From assembly GCA_036939755.1 (NCBI GenBank), contig JALLAZ010000036.1, positions 1-30,864 of the forward strand: a DNA stretch of 30,864 bases. The letters are read 5' to 3'. Made by a program: the position numbers and the translations under genes. Every line of letters begins with the position of its first letter. The stretch's first letter is position 1. This DNA is from Stephanodiscus triporus. Lineage: Eukaryota; Bacillariophyta; Thalassiosirophyceae; Thalassiosirales; Thalassiosiraceae. Positions 10,545 to 20,326 of this stretch are shown in pieces. The notes below the pieces were generated by a model that saw only the letters and a list, made by a program, of their open reading frames with translations, was not told where the DNA came from and did no database searches.

Positions 10545-12152
10545 TCAAGAGTTCAATAACAATTGTGAAACCTTGACACGATCCATAAAACAATCCAATA
10601 TACCACCAGATCCTCCAACAATCATGCTGTTGGATTCGGAATCAATAGATATCGTATAAGTTGCAGGCGGTGTACTCCACGCACATCCCCGTGCTTGTCC
10701 CAACATGGTTATAGATCCCCAAAACGATATCCGGCCCTCATTCCCACCAGATATGAGACAATCCAAAGAATCATTATAAGCCACAGTGTTCAAACTCTCG
10801 CGTGTAATGCATCCAGAGGTAAATGTTCGTGTGGGTAGGTGCCAAAGTGTAATGAAGCCAGAGCCGCTGGTGAAACCTCCAGCTGACGATCTCGAAGTGA
10901 TGATGCTATTGTTGTTTGAAGTTTCTGACCCACCGCAAACTGCCAGCCAATTATTACTGATGTCCATGGAAGAAACCCACAAGTTGCTGTTCAATCCATT
11001 ATAATTCCACGATGGTGTTGATGATGAGTTGCTGTTCAAGAAACCTCTGCTGTAATTAATATTCGAGGTGACCAAATCTTTATTCTTGTCAATGGTAGCT
11101 TGTATGTTCATCATCTCAACTAGCCTCCTAGTTTTGCCATCCCAAAACCCAATACTTCCATCCTCTCCACCGGTCACATACTGCGACGAGCCCCCAGACG
11201 TCCCTGGCAATGACTTTACCACGTGCAAGTAATCTTTATGACCGCCTTGCCCGTAATCAAACCTACTAACGACACCAAAAGTCCCTAATAGCTTTTCCGT
11301 GGCAAGATCCCATTGATAACATCCAAACATATCTCCTGCGGCGCCAACTATGATATTATCTGACTTATTATAACTCGTAGAATTTATTTCCACTGATTCG
11401 CCAAGCGATGTGGCAGGAGATGGATGCGGCTTGAAGGTGGCAATTGGGGATATTAACCCAAAAGGTGATGCATGCATCGTCGTAGATGGCGGATCTTGGG
11501 GTTTCCTGGGCGAGTTTTCATCGTCATCCCTGTCCATTGCAGCGGAAATTTCTGCTTCAAAATGAGACCAGTTGTATATCAGAATACCAGGATCGCCAGA
11601 TGCAACTAGCAGATGATCGCCATTGTTAGTTTCTATGAATTGCAAATCGTACAACACAATACCACTGGACCCCCCACCACCAACAGAGACACTGCAGATG
11701 ACGAGAGAGAAATAAACGTGGTGTATGGCATGATGTTATGTTTGGTTCCATCAAGGATGTATAACATGATAAAGAGAGAGAGTCTGAGGAACTAACGTGA
11801 GAATGGGTTTCGAAGGTCCAGACTTCTTTCCCGAAGTATTTGAATCTCTTCCGGAAGAAACTTGATGATCCCAAACGGCAATGCATCCGTTCGAGGTACA
11901 TGCGATGAAGTACTTCTTGTTTCCCAAAGAAGAAGATCGGCTGAAAGTCGATCCATAGATCGTGCATACCGAGGATGACGATGAGTTGAAAACACTGCCA
12001 CTGCTACTAGTGGTGTCATTATCTTTCGCCATTTTGTTGCGGGGATGGTATTTCACAAAGAGATCATGGCTTTGGAAGAATTTCTTCTTAGCCGCAACGC
12101 TCGACATCGTCGGCGTGGACATATTATTGAGGCGATGGGCAGCATAGACCAT
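10545..12152 (-). CDS. THOC6: THO complex subunit 6 (WD40), TREX mRNA export
   Basis: This WD40 protein resembles plant THO6/DWA1 and animal THOC6, a TREX subunit that couples transcription to mRNA export. There are two exons, 12152-11797 and 11691-10545. The 105-bp intron is GTTAGT...TGCAG, phase 2, and the product is 500 residues. WD-like blades seen in order are KKYFIACTSNGCIAVWD, LLVASGDPGILIYNW, GAAGDMFGCYQWDL, GGHKDYLHVV...YVTGGEDGSIGFWD, WLAVCGG...GFITLWHLP, CLISGGNEGRISFWG and SMIVGGSGGILDCF. The GHKDYLH...TGxEDGxxxxWD block and the ending are especially THO6-like. It is longer than the usual 340-370 residues because of Ser/Asn-rich inserts between blades. The N-terminal start is uncertain: ATG 12152 gives about 30 residues of non-conserved leader. 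It is divergent from the Rab gene, with 248 bp between start codons. Confidence 0.85.
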
Positions 12153-12400
12153 AGTTCCTCAACGTCGTCAAGTTGGTGACTTGTTTTACCCTCTCGTTCT
12201 GGACTAGTGTTCATAGCTTCTGAGGTTCTCTGACTGATCATTTCAGAGTCCAACAAACTATTATCGGCTTTACACTACGATAACAAAAACAAGCACCGTC
12301 AGTTTTCGCAACCCTCCCCACTTAACACTCCCCACCACTTCTACTAATCTAACACAACACGCGCAACCGCAACCGAAGAATTGACCCGCTTAACCCGGAG

Positions 12401-13276
12401 ATGACCGAAGCAGTAAACCACTACAAAGTAGTGTTGCTGGGGGAAGGTGAGACGTGATCGGGTGGCGAAGTGCATCTAATTTCTCCATGCACTTATCGCC
12501 ACTGTTGTCTTTCCTAATTTTTCTTCTTTGACAGGGAGAGTTGGTAAGACGAGCATTTTGCTTCGATACATCGAAAATTCGTACGATGTCGGTTGCCCAT
12601 CGACTTTGCAGGCGTCCTATCTCGAGAAACACGTCGTCGTTGAGGACAGAACGAACAATTATTTGTCATCCAATCGAAACGCCGCCGTCTCCAGACGAGA
12701 GGCCAATCTTTCCATTTGGGACACGGCCGGACAGGAGCGCTTCCATTCCCTCGGTCCCATCTACTACAGGGACGCCAAGGGGGCCATATTGGTGTATGAT
12801 GTGACAGATCGGCCGAGCTTTGAACGCGTACGAAAGTGGACGAAGGAACTTCGAAAAATGGTCGGTGACGGCGACAAAATATGTATCAGTGTTGTCGGGA
12901 ATAAAATCGATTTGCAAGGTCGGGCGGTCGATACGGAAGAGGCTAAGAAGTATGCGCAGAGCGTGGGTGCAGCATTTGCAGAGGTTTCTGCCAAAACGGG
13001 AAGGTAAGCAAACGTCTTATGAGTATGTTTATCAGTTAATACCATACACTTCAACGAATTCGACAACTTTCCCTGCTGATTCTGCAAACAAGCGGGATAG
13101 AGGCCGTATTTGTGGACTTGACGAAGAAAATGCTCGACACAGTGAAGCCATCACACCGGTCTAAATCAAGTTTGGCAAGCGCGTCCAGCAGTATGGCCAC
13201 TTCAATAAACAAATCCGACGATCGTGTGAATCTCTCCCAACGAAATCCCGAACAGGAGCCTTCCCGATGCTGCTGA
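12401..13276 (+). CDS. RAB21: Rab21-like small GTPase
   Basis: This is a Rab-family GTPase acting in membrane traffic; Rab21 belongs to the Rab5 endosomal group. There are three exons: 12401-12446, 12535-13003 and 13093-13276. The introns are 88 and 89 bp (GTGAGA...GACAG and GTAAGC...ACAAG), and the product is 232 residues. The P-loop is GEGRVGKTS (residues 14-22). TLQASY follows in the switch I region, then WDTAGQERFHSLGPIYYRD (from residue 77, Gln82 retained), NKID (138-141) and SAK (167-169). YKVVLLGEG, LQAS and LGPIYYRD are hallmarks of Rab21. The C-terminal CC ending fits geranylgeranylation. The first exon is only 46 bp, so this N-terminus is easily missed. The loop between LQASYLEKHVVVED and NLSIWDTAG is about 16 residues longer than in animal Rab21. 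Confidence 0.93.
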
Positions 13277-13432
13277 AATTTGAGCGGCGGTGTTTTTGTT
13301 CAGAATTGATCTCTGCTGTTACGATGTATTTATTTTTTACAAAAAAGACCGTATCGTAATGTAAAATATGAAGGAGGTTACTGATTACAATTTCCAAACA
13401 ACTACAACTCTCCATTGACAATATGTATGCCC

Positions 13433-13446
13433 ACCCCCCCCCCCAC
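13433..13446. repeat. poly-C run
   Basis: A near-pure C homopolymer lies in the short convergent spacer between the Rab gene and prefoldin subunit 5. It has no assigned role and is a likely sequencing-error site. Confidence 0.8.
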
Positions 13447-13557
13447 CCTGCATCCTAAATAGTTTCAAGTTACCAGCATTCCTGCACTTCAAGATAGGGC
13501 AAGCATTAATATATCAGCAGCTAATGACATTACATGCTTTGTACGAGAAAGCTGTTT

Positions 13558-14070
13558 TCATTGTTTCCCCTCCATCTGAGCATTCTTATACGCCATCCCC
13601 TGCTGCCTCGCCTGAATTTCTAACATCTTCCCCTGCATGGCCTGCTGGCACGCCTTAACGTTCCTCGAACTCGCCTCCACCGCGGCCATGACGTTGTCGC
13701 TGTTCGCGTCGACCAACTTCCCCTTCCTCTCCAAGACCTTGATAGCATCCTTCGAGCTCTTCTCGACGAAGAACCCCGCACCCAATTCCACGAGGATCTT
13801 GTTCGGGTCGACGATCCTCCCCGGGGCGTACAGGGATTCCGTGAGCGGGATCATGATCTCCCGTCCCTCCCCCGTCCCGCCGACCGGCATGGCCGTCAAT
13901 GACGATCGCGCCGTCGCGATCCGCGCCGACGCGGCGCGTAGCTGGTGGTATTGGGAGGTGTAAGCCTCGAGGCGGGCCTCCTGTTGCTGCTTCACGGCGT
14001 TGAGCTGATCGAGGGACATGGCGTCGATGTTCATGCCGCTGGAAGAGCCGGTGTCGTTGGCGGCGCTCAT
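13558..14070 (-). CDS. PFDN5: prefoldin subunit 5 (alpha-type)
   Basis: This is a subunit of the hexameric prefoldin co-chaperone, which hands unfolded actin and tubulin to the CCT chaperonin. It is a single-exon frame of 170 residues, close to other eukaryotic PFDN5 proteins (about 150-155). It has the alpha-prefoldin pattern: an N-terminal coiled coil (LDQLNAVKQQQEARLEAYTS), a central beta-hairpin region with IMIPLTESLYAPGRI and ILVELGAGFFVEKSSKDA, and a C-terminal coiled coil ending in a Gln/Met-rich tail. The ATG at 14070 leaves a short Ser/Gly-rich leader. A GTACCATAC element lies about 30 bp upstream. The gene is divergent from the helicase-associated-repeat gene and shares a 312-bp spacer with it. 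Confidence 0.93.
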   Translation of the reverse strand: MSAANDTGSSSGMNIDAMSLDQLNAVKQQQEARLEAYTSQYHQLRAASARIATARSSLTAMPVGGTGEGREIMIPLTESLYAPGRIVDPNKILVELGAGFFVEKSSKDAIKVLERKGKLVDANSDNVMAAVEASSRNVKACQQAMQGKMLEIQARQQGMAYKNAQMEGKQ

Positions 14071-14097
14071 GGTGCGTGGCGCTTCTCTTTGTGAAAT

Positions 14098-14106
14098 GTA
14101 CCATAC
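14098..14106. promoter_or_regulatory. GTACCATAC element upstream of prefoldin 5
   Basis: An exact copy of the shared 9-mer, 28 bp upstream of the prefoldin subunit 5 start codon and inside the divergent spacer with the HA-repeat gene. A function is inferred only from its recurrence. Confidence 0.35.
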
Positions 14107-14382
14107 CTAGTAAGGCAACAACGGAGGGGCTGTGACTTTACAAATTCCTATGTACATACAACGCTTTTTTGCTGTCCGGAGAACCACAAGCACAAAAGCA
14201 AAAAGGCTCACCACACCTTGTGATGGCTCGTCCTCCGTCGGTGTGATCGCTGAACATTATTTTTTTCTCTGCTGTAATTATTGGTTGATGGGGGTGGGGC
14301 GTTCATCGTTAAGATATCAACGCCGAGATCTGGCAGCAATCTTCCCTTAGTAGCTATTATTCCGATTGGCCCGATCGACACA

Positions 14383-17300
14383 ATGGCCACGCCATGTAGA
14401 CGCAAACGAGCCGTCGGCGTCGATGCCGACAGACCAATGAAAAATTGGATGGATGCCCCGACCACCACCATAGATGGTGCTGGCGTTCGTTCTTCCATGC
14501 GTGCTCAAAGTGTAATTATCTCTTCAAAGTTCGGAAAACTTCAAGATAAAAAGAATCTTTGTCAACGTCGCAGCAACAGACTTCACTTTCTTCATACATG
14601 CACCATATTGTCCACCCTTACTTTATTTGCAGGTGCCATTCACAATGCAGCGTTTGTGACTCGGACAGGTCATGGCAAATTTCTAATGCAATCGACTAAA
14701 AATCGAGGATGCTCATATTCACCACTGACGTCATCCTCGCCCTGTGGGAGCTCCGGCTCCAGCAACTTATCACGATCAAAAATCTTTGATTTCAAACGCG
14801 GTCCTTCCATGACGTCAATATCGGCGCGTCGCTTATCACTCCGGATGGCGCAGTCTTCAGATGTGGAGCTGCAATCCCAGAATGCTCAATCTGAAGTGGA
14901 GGACGAGGATGAGTGGCGTACCGTAGTTGCGGCGTTTCAGATGTACAAAGCAGCATACGGGGATTTGAAGGTGCCCAGCAGATTTATTGTGCCTGGGATG
15001 GCTCCTTGGCCAGGTGAGAAAAAGCAAACGTCGTAGTTTCTGCATTAATTTGTCTTTCTTGCGCTTATTCATTACACCTAGGCTCACGAATGATCATTAT
15101 TTCATTTATCACATATCATGGCCCATATCACTTTACCAGAATCTGCATGGAAAATGAAATTAGGCCAGCGTGTAGCTGCCATCCGCTCCACAGGGAAGTA
15201 CGTTCAAAGCAATGAAACACGTCGCAAAATACTCGACGACATGGGATTCTTATGGCGACTTCGATCTCCTTCGCCTGGAAAGAAACTCGACGGCATCGCC
15301 TTTGAGCAGGTGTATGCAGCGCTCAAAATGTACCGTGATCATGTCCAACCAGGGGGTAAAAAGTTGGACGTGCCTCTGAATTTTGTTGTGCCAGACTTTG
15401 ACCCATGGCCGGAATCCACGAGGGGATTGCCGCTAGGCAAGATCATGCCGACGGTACGAACCAAGGCTTACCTGAAGCAGCATCCCGATGCGGAGGCTAA
15501 ATTGATGTCTCTTGGATTTCAACCCGACGTCAAAGCTGCGGCGAACGATTTGCGTTATCAGAGAGTATATGACGCCCTTGTAGTGTATAAGGAGCTCTAC
15601 GGAGATTTACTTGTGCCTCAGCCTTTTACTATCCCCGAAGATGGTGATGACTGGCCCGAGGAGGTTCGCGGTTTGCACTTGGGTGCACGCGTCAATGCCA
15701 TTCGAACCCAGGGAACGTTTGTCAAGTCGAACCCTTCTCGAAGGGCTGAGTTGGACGAATTGGGTTTTGTTTGGGATATACCTTCGAATGACGAAGGGAA
15801 GCGACGTGGGAGGAAGAGGAAAGGGGAGTTCATGGACGAATTCGATGATGATTTAGATGGTACCGAGGATGACGAAGAGACTCTTGACGGAGCAGCAATA
15901 TTCGAGTCTAAAGAATTGAAATCTTTGTTTGATTCGAGCCTGGATCCTTTCTTCACTGGTGATCAAAGCAATCCTCCACAGTGGGCATTCGAGGGCGACG
16001 ATGACGATGATACTTTGTTTGAACAGCAGAAAGATGACATCAAATACACAGAAAAAAAGAGTTTCAATGAAACCCTTGAGGAGATGGCAGAGGTGGCAAT
16101 GTCGATAGGCATTATGGAACGATGGACGTAAGTGTTCGTGTATCAAATTCTCTCCCTCGTTCAACAACATGTATTGATTCATTTATTAACGGATCCTTTT
16201 TGTTAGACCGACGAAACGTGTAGTAAAGGGAGCGAGAGATAAGTATGTTCCTTGGCGAAATGACGACTTTGGCGGTGATTTTGTATTCGAAGATGTCGTT
16301 GAGGCGTTAATTCTTTACAAGGAATTGTACGGTAATTTCGACACTATCGAGGAGGATGAATTCGTGGTGCCTGAACCGGTGGAGGATAGCTTGAGGCTGT
16401 CTCCTTTTGAATTAGCAGCGATGAATGATGATTTCCCAGACGATTTAGACGACTTCGATGAGCCCAAGCGGGACAATTCGAACAGCGAGAGCTTCGGAGG
16501 TAAACAATCGCTTTTGGCGTCAAAGGCAACTGATGATTGGCCGGAACAACTCGCTGGCATGAAGTTGGGAAAAATTGTTTCTCGCATCCGCGAAGGCGGA
16601 CTTGAGGTGAAGCACATCCCAGAGAGGAAGGCACAACTTGACGAAATTGGTTTTGACTGGGGCGATCCAAAGCGGTTCGTCGATGTTCCATTTGAGAAAG
16701 TCATGTGTGCATTGTACGCATATTTTATGATCAGGGGTGACACATTTGTCAAAACTGAGTTTGTCATCCCAGATGAGCATCCCTGGCCTACAATTCTGGC
16801 AGGATTCGAGCTTGGCAGTGCTGTGGTTCGGCTGAGACAGCTGCAGAACTTCTTAGAGGCATATCATCCTGTGAAGATGAGTCTACTTCGCATGGTTGAC
16901 TTTTCATTCTTCCCTGAGATTGCACTTCCACTAGACCCAGATGCTGACGAGATGAATGCGGAGCACTTGTACGTTGAAACATTTGGTCACCCACTATACC
17001 ACATTAGCACTGTTCCACTAGGACTCCCCGAGAGAATGTTAGCAGATGGCCCCAATGGCCCGCCCGAGAAGCTCAGCAGCTGGTACAATTACGAATACGT
17101 CCGTGAGTTCCACGAAAGACCTGGAGCTCTTACTGATGTGGCTGATTGGATGCGGGACATAGGTTTTTATCAGCTTGCAGAGGAGCATGAACAGAAGTAT
17201 GGCCAAAGTCATTACCGTCAGCTATTCCTCTTAAAGGAGAGGCTCGATAACAAAGAAATAAGCCAAGAGGTTTGGGACCAAGAAATCGATAGAATCAAGA

Positions 17301-17551
17301 CTGAAGTTATGGAGGAGTTTGAAAGCTGGAAACTTACTGACGCAGCAAACCAGCAGCTTCCTGCACTTGGAGATGGAGAGTTTGACTACTCCATAAATGA
17401 GGATGACTACTATTACCAAGCCCTTGGTATTGCATCAAACAATGCACAAAGCAGTTCACAATTTGAGCGTCCAATTGTCCCAAGCCCAACCTTAGATGTT
17501 ATTGAGGAGTCAGTGGCAGAGTTTTCCTTAGGTGAGAGTGATAGGAGCTAG
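14383..17551 (+). CDS. multi-repeat helicase-associated (HA) domain protein
   Basis: There are three exons: 14383-15013, 15140-16127 and 16207-17551. The introns are 126 and 79 bp (GTGAGA...TACCAG and GTAAGT...TGTTAG), and the product is 987 residues. It contains five copies of a ~75-residue module with the pattern aaxxYK..YGDL.VP..FvVP....WPE...g..LG..v..iR..g.yv....R...Ld.mGF.W, resembling the helicase-associated domain (PF03457). They start near residues 177, 263, 348, 564 and 701. Copy 4 is split by an acidic insert, and an acidic linker lies around 430-540. No helicase motor is present. The function is unknown; HA domains are thought to bind nucleic acid. A hydrophobic stretch, CTILSTLTLFAGAIHNAAF, followed by basic/Ser-rich sequence resembles a signal plus ASAF-type plastid presequence. 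If so, the true start is probably ATG 14497 rather than 14383. The Glu/Asp-rich C-terminal tail has no recognised motif. Confidence 0.85.
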
Positions 17552-17810
17552 AGTAGCTAGGGTACCCTACACCTACAGTAGATTCTATTGCCAATCCTCT
17601 CAGTGTATGGACAGCCCATCTGACCACCCTGAGGCACTGAAAACTGGCATCTGTTTCTAACTTTGCTCAATGGACATAAATGAACAATTAACAGCTTAAC
17701 CTCTTTAGATGTACGCACAAGAAATCCTCCATCATCTGTAATCTCTTATCTCGCGTAGCCAAAGAGTCATACCGGATTCCAAACAGGATCCAAATTCACT
17801 CAATCTCATC
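17552..17810. other. 3' flank of the HA-repeat gene
   Basis: This short AT-rich stretch should include the 3' UTR of the HA-repeat gene. No gene or signal is recognised. Confidence 0.5.
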
Positions 17811-17891
17811 TCCACCATCGGAAGATTTTTCTGCCATGAAAACGTAAGAAGGCATGGGGACGAGCTGGGCTATTTCTGCGAGGTCCATCGT

Positions 17892-18230
17892 ATGAAGTGT
17901 AAACAAATTGATGGTACACAACATTGGGAGAATGTTGTGTGGTTACCAGTCCGGCACTTGGACTGCAAGACAGGCCCTGTCCCCACAAAAAAGATCTCTT
18001 TTCAAACAAACAAAGAGGATCTGATTGTGCTCGGTTGGCGTTGGATTGTTCTATTTGATACCGACATTGGACGAAATGCCCCACTGGTTGTTAATAACAC
18101 AAATGGAGGCCAGCAGCAAGAAGCTTGGTCACACTTCTCCTTCCTCAAGACTTGGCAATTCAAGCTGGACTACCATAGCACCGAGTCCAATAGCTCAGGA
18201 TGTCTACACTTGGATAAAAGGGGCAGCTAG
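17892..18230 (+). CDS. unrecognised open reading frame, possibly a fragment
   Basis: This frame gives 112 residues from its first ATG, but it is open from about 17740 with no earlier ATG, so the 5' end may be missing or lie in an upstream exon. It is Trp-rich and protein-like: HWENVVWLPVRHLDC, then EDLIVLGWRWIVLFDTDIG, NAPLVVNNTNGG and WSHFSFLKTWQFKLDYH. I recognise no family. Just before its stop, a second frame continues with a similarly protein-like VYTWIKGAASGWRCWAFAAE. This suggests a frameshift or an unrecognised intron. The stretch is probably a decayed gene, but a real exon of an unknown protein cannot be excluded. Confidence 0.35.
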   Translation: MKCKQIDGTQHWENVVWLPVRHLDCKTGPVPTKKISFQTNKEDLIVLGWRWIVLFDTDIGRNAPLVVNNTNGGQQQEAWSHFSFLKTWQFKLDYHSTESNSSGCLHLDKRGS

Positions 18231-18898
18231 CGGATGGAGATGTTGGGCATTTGCAGCCGAGGTTGCAACAGAATCAGCCCCCAAACATCAAACGCCCACA
18301 TACAGTCGTGCTACAGTATAAGGAACACCCTGTGTAGTGCCGTGGGCATGTTCCTTCTACTGTAGTGTTCCTTTTACTGTATTAGAGTGCTACAATTATA
18401 CATACATACGTCCTACTGTACATAGTAGGTAATTTCTACGTATGTATGTAACTTGACAGTTCCCGCCAAAACCAGTGTCCTGCCGAATGGATGTTCCTTT
18501 ATCTGTAGTGTTCCTTAAGCTGTAGGTTCCTTATACTGTAGCACGACTGTATTCAGATTGCCAATTGGTCAGGTGATCTTGACCTGTATGTGGTACATCA
18601 TCATGATCATGGAAAATTCCAGAGCAAGAATGTTCAAATAATCTGGGAAGCAATTAGCAAGAGGATGCATGCTGTTGCACTGCCACAAGTATCAGAGGGA
18701 ATGATGAAAGAATTACAGAAAACTGGGGAGCATGAAAGAGTGTACTCAGCTGGGGCTGCTAACTTTCAATCCAGAGATTTGTTAGTTATTAATGTGGGAG
18801 TGTTGGAGTCATACCATTGTCCAACTCACATTGACAAGAATGACATTGATTGGACATACTCATTTGCCTGTAAATGCGGCCATTGTTCGAGCAAATAA
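18218..18898 (+). pseudogene. unrecognised reading frame interrupted by a MITE
   Basis: The frame starting near KGQLADGDVGHLQPRLQQ (about 18218) runs open into the MITE's left TA and resumes in the same frame after the right TA as QIANWSGDLDLYVVHHHDHG. It stays open to a TAA at 18896, after an HIDKNDIDWTYSFACKCGHC-like ending. The element plus one TA copy is 249 bp, a multiple of three, so removing it leaves about 143 continuous open codons. As it stands, the MITE brings a stop codon shortly after its left end. The product is not recognised. The Cys pairs near the end (CKCGHC) could bind metal, but this is speculative. Confidence 0.45.
18303..18549. mobile_element. MITE, Tc1/mariner-superfamily-like, TA target site
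   Basis: This non-coding 247-bp element has perfect terminal inverted repeats of 24 bp (26 with the flanking TA). The left end begins CAGTCGTGCTACAGTATAAG and the right end is its exact reverse complement. TA dinucleotides flank it at 18301-18302 and 18550-18551. TA duplication plus a CAG start fits pogo/Tc1-mariner-type MITEs. Inside, a GTTCCTTNTACTGTA-like 15-mer recurs in direct orientation at 18350, 18367, 18493, 18510 and 18526, and in inverted form at 18312. A 12-bp perfect inverted repeat (18400-18411 and 18438-18449) forms an inner hairpin. No transposase is present, so it would depend on one encoded elsewhere. The perfect termini suggest recent insertion. Confidence 0.92.
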
Positions 18899-19203
18899 AA
18901 GTGTCGCTGTTGTCACTAGGAATACGTGGTTCCAATGTCAGAATGTACACTATGTGCTGTCTTTGTGAAGGATCAACAGGGGAGATTGGATTGGCAATCA
19001 CTCCAGTTTCGTGGGTTGGGGAGGAAGGCTATTTTGATCCCAAATCGCAGATTAATGGCACGACCAATGATCATGATCGGAGAAAGGTCAGTGTGTGATA
19101 TTGTAAATATCAAGTTGGAGCACTGTGCAGATGGACGTAACATGCTATGGGCATAAGAATCACTTAAGTAAAGTTTATCCAAATCATCAATAGATTGTGA
19201 CCA

Positions 19204-19599
19204 ATGACTTATTTATGCATAGAGTACTCTAGTCAGTTGGATCTCCTCTATCAGAATCTGCCACAGCTTGCGCAATCGCTTTACAAATGGGGCGCAGAGA
19301 CAGATACCTCCCCAACAGCCGGGTGGGGGGTGACGATCAATGCTGATGCCAAGGGCGGAGATGCCGTGTCATTAACAATGAGAGGACACCCACCAACCAC
19401 AACGATGATGATAATTGCAGCGCCAATGTCGGAAGCATCAGCGTCGACTGATGCCAGATGTGCTAGCATTTATCCAGAGGGAGAAGGATCAAATTCTATC
19501 AATGAATATGATGCATGCAGCAATGAGGTGGTTGAATGTGCCATCCCTTGTTTCATAAAGAACAAAGACAAAGAGGACATAGTTGATAAAGATGATTAA
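19204..19599 (+). CDS. unrecognised open reading frame
   Basis: This 131-codon frame begins with ATG. A possible splice acceptor (TTATGCATAG) sits 15-22 bp inside it, so an exon starting at about 19223 is an alternative reading. Its product is moderately Thr/Ala/Met-rich in the centre and acidic at the C-terminus (NKDKEDIVDKDD), with four Cys in the second half. I recognise no family and see no flanking exon that extends it convincingly. It may be a chance open frame or part of the same decayed locus as the reading frames to its left. Confidence 0.25.
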   Translation: MTYLCIEYSSQLDLLYQNLPQLAQSLYKWGAETDTSPTAGWGVTINADAKGGDAVSLTMRGHPPTTTMMIIAAPMSEASASTDARCASIYPEGEGSNSINEYDACSNEVVECAIPCFIKNKDKEDIVDKDD

Positions 19600-19817
19600 T
19601 AAACAATGTAAAATTTCATTATTTAGTTTTACGCTTCTTCTTCAACAGGTATATCACTGAGCATTTGTCAATCAATGATGACACAGAAGTCAGAACCAGC
19701 AAGGCTGGCCGAGAGAAAAAACATGGCAAAGATCCAGCTCAGGATTAACACAAGGATGAACAATGGCCATATCAGGACATATTATATGCACTTTGTGAAG
19801 CAGTTAGAAAGACCTTT

Positions 19818-20097
19818 CTATGCAAAGATGATGCCCACAATCATTGCGATGACGAGTGCGAGGAGAACGGCACTGATTGCAATCAGGATGGCACAAAATA
19901 TTTGAGTCCTTTAAGCTGTTGTCAATGTCCTCGGCGAGAATCAAGAGTCTGTTCAAGTCATAATTCAAGTTCCCAAGAGAGCCATCTAGCATGGCTTGCC
20001 ACTCATTGACACTGTAAGTGAGCCCCTCGTACACTTGTATGATTTTCACTGACAATTCTTCATCCAAAGTACAAATTCTATCATTAAACGTCTCCAA
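19818..20097 (-). pseudogene. possible tail-anchored membrane protein relic
   Basis: Reading leftward, one frame gives ICTLDEELSVKIIQVYEG, then EWQAMLDGSLGNLNYDLNR and LLILAEDIDNSLK. About one base of shift then leads into FCAILIAISAVLLALVIAM, a clear membrane-spanning segment followed by a TAG at 19820-19818. The layout (helical soluble part, single C-terminal membrane span) suggests a tail-anchored protein. The frame break and lack of a start suggest a relic. Caution: the membrane segment is the antisense of a D/N/H/C-rich plus-strand frame, so the coding strand is uncertain. It lies just 3' of the glucosidase II gene. Confidence 0.3.
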
Positions 20098-20326
20098 CCC
20101 GGGTGGTTGTTCGATTTCCCCTTATGACTCGATTAGCCTGTTGTTGTTGTTTGCTAAGATCGATGATTCTCTGTAAAAAATAATGGAGCTACATAATTAT
20201 TCAGCCACCTTACTAGTGTTCTTTATGCCTACAATTTCTTGCGTTTTGCGACCCTGTGGCTTGCACAATAACTCTGTTGGGAGATAGTGTCTGATTAGAA
20301 AGCGCGCTCACAATAAAATCACAGCA

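Noticed and set aside
14281..14382. Extension of the HA-repeat protein upstream of ATG 14383
   Set aside because: The frame is open, but it has no ATG (it begins at TTG) and no conserved sequence.
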